From Prevotellaceae bacterium UBA1716 (GTDB lineage Bacteria > Bacteroidota > Bacteroidia > Bacteroidales > Bacteroidaceae): DNA of 5,661 bases. The notes below the pieces were generated by a model. The model searched no databases. It was not told the DNA's origin and saw nothing but the letters and a program-made list of their open reading frames with translations. Within the stretch, counting starts at the first letter, position 1; each line of letters starts with the position of its first letter. The stretch spans positions 1 to 5,661 of the forward strand of contig DCIW01000236.1 of NCBI GenBank assembly GCA_002317225.1, in the 5' to 3' direction. Positions 1-5,661 of the stretch are shown piece by piece. The translations under genes and the position numbers were made by a program.

Positions 1-878
1 TCGCGGTTTGTCTTGTAGTTCCACTCACCATTACCATATTCATTGCGATGACGGAACCATTCTTGTTGCGAACGCTGAAATGGCTCGTGGTGAGATGTAC
101 CTATCACAATTCCATAACGATCGGCGATGGCTAGATTCTCAAGGTCATCCTCGTTGAAGCAGTTTCCCTCGTATGAACCATCAGGTCGATAAAGACGGCT
201 ATTGGAAGGGTCATCCTCAGGAAATGCTCCCCACATACCAGGCCATAGGAGATTGGCACGAAGACGGAGCATCAGTTCGTAGACATGCTTATACATATCA
301 CCATTCATGTTACCGAACTTCTCACGTGCCCATGTCTGCAAACAAGGATTTTCATCGTTGATGAAGATGCCGCGATACTTCACTTTGGGTTCACCATCAG
401 TGTAAGTGCCTGATTTGAAATAGAGTTCGGAATGTTTAGGAATTGGCACATCTGCCATCCAGTACCAGGGTGATACTCCTATCTGACGTGATAGTTCGTA
501 GATGCCATAGATTGTGCCTCGCTTATCTGAACCAAGAATGATGAGTTTTCCTTTGTCATTGAAGATAAGATACTGCTCCCATTTCCCTTTGAGTAGTTTG
601 CTTTGAGACTTGTACTGGGAGGCAAGAGAACTCTTGCCCACAGTAGCAACTACGATTGGAGCATTAGGACTACCTGTTACCGCTTTGAGGTCGTTGCGAA
701 GACTGTTAACTGCTATCTTCACCCCTTCCCAATCGTTAACATCATAACAGATGGTATCGTTTGTTCCGGTAAGGCACAACTGCTTGTCCAATGTATGTTG
801 GAAGCACACAAATTGTTCTGCGGAAAATGCTTTACCGAACAAAAAGGCAAAAATGAGAAGTGTGAGTATCTTCTTCAT
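1..878 (-). CDS. GH115 xylan alpha-1,2-glucuronidase, N-terminal part (runs off left edge)
   Basis: GH115 enzymes remove (4-O-methyl)-D-glucuronic acid alpha-1,2-linked to xylose, including from internal positions of polymeric xylan. The window shows 292 codons; family members are usually above 800 residues, so roughly two thirds is missing. Residues 1-19 or 1-20 form a Sec signal peptide (MKK, then a hydrophobic run ending AFSA), so the mature protein is periplasmic or surface-located. Residues 45-145 fit the N-terminal GH115 domain, with the diagnostic stretch GSDKRGTIYGIYELS (116-130) followed by GVSPWYWMADVP (134-145). The catalytic domain begins at about 165 with KYRGIFINDE (167-176), then LRANLLWPGMW (206-216) and GTSHHEP (260-266). 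Catalytic acidic residues expected further on lie outside the window, so activity cannot be confirmed. The ATG lies 6 bp after the GH98 stop and directly begins the signal peptide, which settles the start. There is no clear Shine-Dalgarno; translation may be coupled to the upstream gene. Confidence 0.93.
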   Translation of the reverse strand, partial: MKKILTLLIFAFLFGKAFSAEQFVCFQHTLDKQLCLTGTNDTICYDVNDWEGVKIAVNSLRNDLKAVTGSPNAPIVVATVGKSSLASQYKSQSKLLKGKWEQYLIFNDKGKLIILGSDKRGTIYGIYELSRQIGVSPWYWMADVPIPKHSELYFKSGTYTDGEPKVKYRGIFINDENPCLQTWAREKFGNMNGDMYKHVYELMLRLRANLLWPGMWGAFPEDDPSNSRLYRPDGSYEGNCFNEDDLENLAIADRYGIVIGTSHHEPFQRSQQEWFRHRNEYGNGEWNYKTNR

Positions 879-884
879 ATTCTA
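879..884 (-). other. 6-bp GH98-GH115 junction with tandem stop codons
   Basis: On the coding strand the GH98 stop TAA is followed by TAGAAT and then the GH115 ATG, so a second in-frame stop (TAG) comes immediately after the first. There is no room for a promoter or terminator, which indicates co-transcription and possible translational coupling. Confidence 0.85.
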
Positions 885-3539
885 TTACTTAACAAGAACT
901 TTCTTTGTTTTACCATCAGCAGTACGAACGATATTGATACCGCGTGACATATTTGAACGTTGTTCGCCTCCAAGACCATAGATTGCAGTGGTCTTGGTAC
1001 CATCTTCGTTGATGATAGTGATGCCATCAGCTACGTTTGTGCCTCTTGCAAAGGTAGGTTTGAGAGTGACCATATCGTCAGGCATAACGAAAGTGAGGAG
1101 AGTATTTCCGTTAGCGAGAGTCTCAAGACTGATTGTAGTGCTCATAGTGAAGTTTACACCATTCACAACAGCGAGTTCCTTGAGACCATATCCAGTGTTT
1201 GCTTTGATTTCGAGAGTGACAATATCACCTTCGGCAGCCTCAGTGACGTTTGGAGTGATGCTACCATAATTTGCCTTACGCACATTGATAGCATAAAGTT
1301 CTGGTTCTGCATCGACTGGAGTATAAATAATCTGGTCGATATATGCAGAAACTCCACCTGTGTTAACGAGAAGGAGATTGTTCTTGCCTGCCTTGAGAGT
1401 AGCGTTGAAAGTGACTTTCTTCCACTCATTTACGGCAGTCTTCTCAAATTTTAGGGTGTTGATTTTTGTATTTATAGTACCTCTCACATTTCCTGCCTTT
1501 TCAGAACTTGTATATCTCACTGTGATGGTATATTCGCCTGCCTGATCTTCACGAAGCACGAGCTGATGGCGCAATGTACCGCTTGTGCTTGTACCCATCT
1601 CCATAAAACCATTGCCCGAATGACCACGAACACTTGGATGAGAATAATAAGGACCAGTGACACATGACTTGATATTCTTATAGTCCATATCCTCTGCCTC
1701 GATGATTATCTTGCCGTTGTAAGGAGCAGGTTGAACAGGGAGAGGAAGATTTGCAATAGCAGGACCATCGGTCTTGCGATCAGTACCATTACCTGCACAA
1801 TTGATAGTAATGTTAGCACCACCTTTATGCTTGACTGTCAGAGTGTAAGTAGATGATTCTGCATCCCATTGAGGAGTAGCAGTTGCATTTGCCAAAAGAC
1901 CTTTGGTTAGAGTGTAAGATGGTTCGGAAGTGGCTCCTTTAATAACGATAGTCTCAGCAACAACGGCAGTTGTATCAGTACGGAAGTTGTTAAGATAGAA
2001 ATCGATATGGTCGCTAAACTCACGTACGATTCCGCTACCAAGTTTGCCCAAAGTGAGAGTTAACGAATCGCAAGTGTTATAGAGCAAAGGAACAGAACCT
2101 GTAGCAGACTTCTTGCCATTAAGATATGTATAAGGAGTATAAGTGACAAGCTGATTCTGCACGCGAGAAACGAAGAGGTCACCCTTTGACATCTCAGGAT
2201 AATACTTGTTGTAGTATGACTGTTTCTTAGTGACTGTAGACCAATTTGATTTTGCAGTTGCACGATTGAGTTTGAGCGGAATAGACTTAGCCTTCTCGTC
2301 GTACATCTCCACACAGAGAGGAATGGTTCGATAACGACCAGTACTCTTGAAGTAGCAGTTGTTGTTCATCCACTGACCATCTCCACGGTTGGTTGGATCA
2401 TTCTGCTTGTAAAGTCCATCGAAAAGAGTGCCCCAAGTAGCATACTTGTCTTCATCGCTACCAGTTGTGGTATTGGCAATGATAGCGATACGAGTGCTGT
2501 CGACCACCTCATTGCGTGTTGGAATATATAATGTGCCATCGATAATCTTGCGGAACATATCAATCCATGCACCACGGAAGCCTTCGAAGGTAGTCCAATT
2601 ACGACGAGTATAACCATCAACGGTGCTCTTGTTTATCTCCTTGAACGACTCTGTTGGAATAGTTTCTGGAGCATCCCAAACAGCACCGCCATTGACACCA
2701 CACTGTTCCATCACAGTACCGATACCAGCAGCGATTGGATATTTAGCCACATTCTGACCAACCACGCAATCCATTGCTCCGTTCCATCCACAGTTGTCAT
2801 AACGAACACCATAGTTCTTAGCAAGACCACTGATGAATGGTGAGAACGTAACACTCTCCGCATTGTAGAAGCACCAAGGCTGAGTGTACTTGTATAGCCA
2901 AAGAATAGCTTCAGGATAAGCACGGCATGCTTTCAGCAAATTGCTGTTGCGCTTCATCATACCAACAGGACTCAATCCGTGACTCCATATATTTCCACAG
3001 AACGAAATAGTAAGGAAACCACCATAATCGTGCGACATCTTCACAAGGTTTGCAAAGAGTGCAATCTGTCCCACTTGAGTAGCAGAACCCATATCATCAT
3101 CATCAAATCCCCAGAACTGCTCTGCAAAGTTCCAACCGAGGAAGTTAGGATAGTTCTTGAAGAAATATTCGAATGTCTCAAGGTCATCAACCTGGAAGTG
3201 AGTACGTCCACCACTGGCAGGCTGACAAGTGAACCACATACCATTTTGTTGACAAACAGTAGCCCACGACTTATAAGTGCGCACAGCGCTTTGAGGCATC
3301 TTGTACACATTCTTCTCCTTGTCATACTGACATGAAAGCGAGAGGTTCATGATTGCATAAGGCTTGATGTCATCAGGCACAAGGTCGATAATTTTCTGAG
3401 GATCGGCAGCATTCCAAACATCAATATGAATCATCCATGCTGGATGTTCGTTATCGATTGGACGACGCTGTTGAGCGTAGCACAGATGAAAACTGAAAGC
3501 TGAAAACAGAAGGAGGAAAGAAAGAATGAACTTTTTCAT
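885..3539 (-). CDS. GH98 endo-acting glycoside hydrolase (probable glucuronoarabinoxylan endo-xylanase) with CBM, InlB-like repeat and sorting-type tail
   Basis: This is a complete 884-residue secreted GH98 enzyme. GH98 contains blood-group endo-beta-galactosidases and endo-beta-1,4-xylanases acting on complex xylan; the arabinofuranosidase and glucuronidase neighbours favour the xylanase. Residues 1-22 are a signal peptide ending CYA before QQ; Cys20 lacks a proper lipobox, so this is probably not a lipoprotein. The catalytic barrel spans about 26-335, opening RRPIDNEHPAWMIHIDVWN (25-43). By motif, likely catalytic residues are Glu140 (GWNFAEQFW) as acid, and Asp248 (VRYDNCGW) with Glu292 (WDAPETI) as the base pair. 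Residues about 336-600 match the GH98 C-terminal beta domain. Residues 609-740, starting IIIEAEDM and ending SAYIDQIIYTP, form a CBM6/CBM35-like module. Residues 749-831 resemble an InlB B-repeat/Flg_new_2 module (NTGYGLKEL, TFVMPDDMVTL). Residues 851-884 (IYGLGGEQRSN...GINIVRTADGKTKKVLVK) are a T9SS-type C-terminal tail. The ATG opens the signal peptide; the stop is TAA followed in frame by TAG. Confidence 0.93.
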   Translation of the reverse strand: MKKFILSFLLLFSAFSFHLCYAQQRRPIDNEHPAWMIHIDVWNAADPQKIIDLVPDDIKPYAIMNLSLSCQYDKEKNVYKMPQSAVRTYKSWATVCQQNGMWFTCQPASGGRTHFQVDDLETFEYFFKNYPNFLGWNFAEQFWGFDDDDMGSATQVGQIALFANLVKMSHDYGGFLTISFCGNIWSHGLSPVGMMKRNSNLLKACRAYPEAILWLYKYTQPWCFYNAESVTFSPFISGLAKNYGVRYDNCGWNGAMDCVVGQNVAKYPIAAGIGTVMEQCGVNGGAVWDAPETIPTESFKEINKSTVDGYTRRNWTTFEGFRGAWIDMFRKIIDGTLYIPTRNEVVDSTRIAIIANTTTGSDEDKYATWGTLFDGLYKQNDPTNRGDGQWMNNNCYFKSTGRYRTIPLCVEMYDEKAKSIPLKLNRATAKSNWSTVTKKQSYYNKYYPEMSKGDLFVSRVQNQLVTYTPYTYLNGKKSATGSVPLLYNTCDSLTLTLGKLGSGIVREFSDHIDFYLNNFRTDTTAVVAETIVIKGATSEPSYTLTKGLLANATATPQWDAESSTYTLTVKHKGGANITINCAGNGTDRKTDGPAIANLPLPVQPAPYNGKIIIEAEDMDYKNIKSCVTGPYYSHPSVRGHSGNGFMEMGTSTSGTLRHQLVLREDQAGEYTITVRYTSSEKAGNVRGTINTKINTLKFEKTAVNEWKKVTFNATLKAGKNNLLLVNTGGVSAYIDQIIYTPVDAEPELYAINVRKANYGSITPNVTEAAEGDIVTLEIKANTGYGLKELAVVNGVNFTMSTTISLETLANGNTLLTFVMPDDMVTLKPTFARGTNVADGITIINEDGTKTTAIYGLGGEQRSNMSRGINIVRTADGKTKKVLVK

Positions 3540-3610
3540 TGCGGTTTGATTGTTTAGTTTTTTTCGATGGAACGATGTTTCGATAATTAGATAATTAGAT
3601 GCCTCGATTA
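3540..3610 (-). promoter_or_regulatory. 71-bp AT-rich GH51-GH98 spacer with A-rich leader
   Basis: On the coding strand this spacer starts with the second TAA after the GH51 stop and ends in an A-rich leader: a run of seven A (3558-3564) and then ACTAAACAATCAAACCGCA-type sequence up to the GH98 ATG. A-rich leaders without a Shine-Dalgarno are usual for translation start in Bacteroidetes. I see no match to the Bacteroidetes promoter (TAnnTTTG at -7, TTTG near -33). There is no GC-rich hairpin followed by a U-run in the direction of transcription, so read-through from GH51 is the simplest reading. The pieces around 3565-3585 can form only a short, mismatched hairpin. Confidence 0.5.
3583..3598. 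repeat. Two tandem copies of ATAATTAG
   Basis: The 8-base unit ATAATTAG occurs twice back to back just after the GH51 stop. It is a perfect but short and very AT-rich repeat, so it could arise by chance or slippage; no function is evident. Confidence 0.5.
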
Positions 3611-5593
3611 TTAAATTCTAAATATGTATACGCTGTTGGGGGCAAGTTTCTGCTTGATGGTTCCTTGGTTGATGGTGCTTACAAACTGCTTTGGAGAAAC
3701 CTTAGTTGGGTTATCGAGAGTATTCTCATCTGTTCCCTTTGCAGATGTGAGTACAGTAGCAGAAACCTTACGAGAAAGGTTCTTTGCACCATTGAGTTTG
3801 ATAGTTGCAGGAACAGCTTTATCTGATGTGTTAACCACCTTCACGATGATATCTCCCGACTTGCTATCACTTGCAGCACTTGCACATACAGCCTTGGTAT
3901 TCAATTCGTCAGCAGAGAACTCCTGCACTAACTTACCGTCGATATAACCACGAACCAACATAGGAGAGACCTCAAGACGTACATCATACCAACGACCAGT
4001 CTCGACGCTATATGGAACACTTGTTGTACCAACGAAACTCTTCATCTCACAGACTGTGTTATTGTAGCCACCTATATCCCAACGCAGACGGTTGTTATTG
4101 CCCTTTTGATGATGGAAATAGATTTGGAAACCATTCTCACCATCAAGTTTTCTTGCCTTGAGCGTAATGACATATTCAGTCCATTTTGAATCGCCGAAGA
4201 AGGCAGTAACACCAGTGCCGTATGAAGACTGTCGAAGTACACCATTATCATAACTCCATTCACCTGCACCAATCTTTTCTGCAGACTTGATATCGTTAGT
4301 GAAATCACCTTTATATAATACAGAACCTTGTTTTGTAGTGACTTTCACATCCTTGAATTCAGCCTGATTCTTCCAAGTTCCCAAACCGAAACCACCTGCA
4401 GCAGAAGGAAGTTCGACAGTAGGGCCACCCACAATCTCAAGTGGGAGATTGTCTGTTCCTTGGTTTTCAGCAAACATCTGCTGAACATAATAACTTGGCA
4501 AACCATACCAACGGTGGTTGTCAAAATTGATAAGGTTAACCGGCCAACGCTTATGATTGACATTGCAGAAGAGAGGTGCATAAGCAGCCATAGCAACATG
4601 GTCGGAATTGCGTTCGAGACCAGTCATGAAAGCAGCTTCACCAACTGCACCACGAAGGTTTCCACCACCTACCTTGCTATTAGCAGCATATTCGCCAATG
4701 AAAATCTTTGTTGCACTACGTGGTTGCTTATCATAACGAGTCGCATTGAGAATGAACCAATCAGGATTATCGTAGTAATGCTCATCGATAAGTTCTGGTG
4801 TTGGGTTCATTGGATGAGAACCACCCCAATCGTTTGAAACCAACTGCATTTCAGGATAACGAGCATGAACAGCCTCGGCAATACGGCGGTAGTTATCAAA
4901 ATACACTGTACCATAATTCTCATTACCAATTTCAAGATATTTCAAACCGAAAGGTTCTGGATGGCCATTGCGAGCACGAGCCGCACCCCAAACACTTGTG
5001 ATAGGGCCATTGGCATATTCGATAGCATCAAGTGCATCCTGAATCCATTGGTCAAGAAGTTCGTAACCTACTGCATCCTGATGAGCCACACCTGCATTGA
5101 TGCAGAAGAGAGGTTCTGCTCCAAGGTCTTCGGACAACTGCAAGTATTCATGATAACCAAGTCCATGAGTAGCCTTATAAGCCCATATATTCCACAATGG
5201 AATACGAGAGTCGATTGGGCCAACAGTTTGTTTCCACTGATAGCGTTCAGCAAGGCGGTTTCCTTCAACCCAACAACCACCTGGGAAACGGAAGAAAGTA
5301 GGATGCAAAGCCTTCATCGCCTCACCAAGGTCAGAGCGCATACCACTCTTGCCCCAACTGCTGCGAGGCATAAGACTTACCATATCGAAGTAAATTGTAC
5401 CATTTCCATTGCCCGATAATTCAAGACGAGCATCATGGCAATCAACTTGCGAAGAAAGAGTCAAGTCGAAATAGTTCCATTCGTTCTTGATATCTGAAAT
5501 GATTCCCGAAGCAAGTGTGTTATTGTTAGCATCTACCAGTCTGATAGAGATAGACTTAGAGAATGGGCCGTTAGCACTTGTGCGAAGAGCCAT
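3611..5593 (-). CDS. GH51 alpha-L-arabinofuranosidase, 3' part of gene (N-terminus disrupted and beyond right edge)
   Basis: GH51 enzymes release L-arabinofuranose from arabinoxylan or arabinan by a retaining mechanism. Residue numbers count from the first available ATG (5591-5593), which is unlikely to be the real start: it falls inside a conserved domain, has no signal peptide, and homology continues upstream. Residues 1-75 are the rest of a CBM_4_9-like beta-sandwich. In related proteins this sits inside the N-terminal part of the barrel, so the first barrel strand is missing too. The barrel continues from about 78 with FFRFPGGCWVEGN (100-112). The acid/base is Glu225 in EIGNENYG (221-228) and the nucleophile is Glu301 in FIGEYAA (298-304). 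Residues about 408-565 form a concanavalin/LamG-like beta-sandwich (LYKGDF, WTEYVITLKARK, GRWYDVRLEV, RGYIDGKLV) lodged within the C-terminal alpha-L-AF domain, which resumes at about 566 and ends VYIFRI. There is no T9SS-type tail. The stop is a tandem TAA TAA. Confidence 0.9.
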   Translation of the reverse strand: MALRTSANGPFSKSISIRLVDANNNTLASGIISDIKNEWNYFDLTLSSQVDCHDARLELSGNGNGTIYFDMVSLMPRSSWGKSGMRSDLGEAMKALHPTFFRFPGGCWVEGNRLAERYQWKQTVGPIDSRIPLWNIWAYKATHGLGYHEYLQLSEDLGAEPLFCINAGVAHQDAVGYELLDQWIQDALDAIEYANGPITSVWGAARARNGHPEPFGLKYLEIGNENYGTVYFDNYRRIAEAVHARYPEMQLVSNDWGGSHPMNPTPELIDEHYYDNPDWFILNATRYDKQPRSATKIFIGEYAANSKVGGGNLRGAVGEAAFMTGLERNSDHVAMAAYAPLFCNVNHKRWPVNLINFDNHRWYGLPSYYVQQMFAENQGTDNLPLEIVGGPTVELPSAAGGFGLGTWKNQAEFKDVKVTTKQGSVLYKGDFTNDIKSAEKIGAGEWSYDNGVLRQSSYGTGVTAFFGDSKWTEYVITLKARKLDGENGFQIYFHHQKGNNNRLRWDIGGYNNTVCEMKSFVGTTSVPYSVETGRWYDVRLEVSPMLVRGYIDGKLVQEFSADELNTKAVCASAASDSKSGDIIVKVVNTSDKAVPATIKLNGAKNLSRKVSATVLTSAKGTDENTLDNPTKVSPKQFVSTINQGTIKQKLAPNSVYIFRI

Positions 5594-5661
5594 CTTGCAA
5601 TCGTATGTTTCACCTTTCTTAAGACTGATGCCCCAATATCGTAACTACTCAGCCTTCTTGA
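5594..5661 (-). pseudogene. Upstream GH51 coding sequence interrupted by an in-frame TAG
   Basis: Read in the frame of the GH51 gene, the bases right of its first ATG give KKAE, a stop codon (TAG on the minus strand, 5645-5647), then LRYWGISLKKGETYDCK running into the ATG. The stretch YWGISLKKGETYD resembles the CBM-type segment found at this point in Bacteroidales GH51 proteins, so it is coding by homology. No ATG, GTG or TTG lies between the stop and 5593. One explanation is a missing base at about 5638-5640: adding one G would read GYWGIS, join to another frame reading SRRLSSY without a stop, and remove the TAG. Others are a true nonsense mutation or a low-quality contig end. I infer disruption but cannot separate biology from sequencing error. 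Confidence 0.6.

Noticed and set aside
960..1454. Plus-strand open frame of 164 residues, with others at 603-947 and 2979-3335
   Set aside because: They lie opposite the GH98 or GH115 genes, whose frames are supported by family motifs and signal peptides. Their Cys/Ser-rich translations have no recognisable domain.
2664..3122. Blood-group endo-beta-galactosidase function for the GH98 protein
   Set aside because: The family allows it and the catalytic triad is shared, but the two neighbouring genes are xylan side-chain enzymes, so the xylanase reading is preferred; it is not formally excluded.
3478..3484. Lipoprotein signal at Cys20 of the GH98 protein
   Set aside because: The residues before the cysteine are Phe-His-Leu, which do not fit a lipobox; CYA before QQ is a better signal peptidase I site.
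3565..3585. Possible hairpin terminator between the GH51 and GH98 genes
   Set aside because: The complementary arms are about five bases with a mismatch, and on the transcribed strand the hairpin is followed by A residues, not a U-run.
4865..5419. Plus-strand open frame of 184 residues, and a 169-residue one at 4328-4837
   Set aside because: Both lie opposite the conserved GH51 coding sequence, including its catalytic motifs; their translations show no domain, signal peptide or low-complexity pattern typical of a real gene. They are antisense shadows.
5591..5593. ATG taken as the genuine start of the GH51 protein
   Set aside because: It lies inside a CBM-like strand, has no signal peptide after it, and family-like sequence continues upstream to the TAG at 5645-5647.

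Overview
The window carries three genes, all on the minus strand. Read in the direction of transcription (right to left) they are a GH51 alpha-L-arabinofuranosidase, a GH98 glycoside hydrolase and a GH115 alpha-glucuronidase. All three are extracytoplasmic carbohydrate-active enzymes of the kinds used on decorated (glucurono)arabinoxylan, so this looks like the enzyme part of a Bacteroidales polysaccharide utilisation locus. The likely host is a Prevotella-like member of Bacteroidales. The grounds are moderate GC, starts preceded by A-rich leaders rather than clear Shine-Dalgarno sequences, the enzyme combination, and a C-terminal tail on the GH98 protein of the type seen on Prevotella proteins bearing a type IX secretion (T9SS) sorting domain. 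Species cannot be set from the sequence alone.

Layout. Positions 1-878 hold the first 292 codons of the GH115 gene, which runs off the left edge. Positions 885-3539 hold the complete 884-residue GH98 protein: signal peptide, catalytic barrel, C-terminal beta domain, CBM6/35-like module, InlB-B-repeat-like module and sorting-type tail. A 71-bp spacer (3540-3610) separates it from the GH51 gene, whose 3' 660 codons occupy 3611-5593. GH51 homology continues right of that ATG to about 5642, just past which an in-frame TAG interrupts the frame. The true start lies outside the window, so the gene is either broken or carries a sequencing or assembly error close to the right edge.

How the genes fit together. 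GH98 would cut the backbone of a highly substituted xylan. GH51 would remove arabinofuranose side groups and GH115 would remove (4-O-methyl)glucuronic acid. The 6-bp GH98-GH115 gap and the short, promoter-free GH51-GH98 gap support one transcript. I see no susC/susD genes, regulator, RNA gene, mobile element or CRISPR array. Nothing here supports a wholly new biological system. The most interesting points are the domain architectures and the disrupted reading frame at the right edge.
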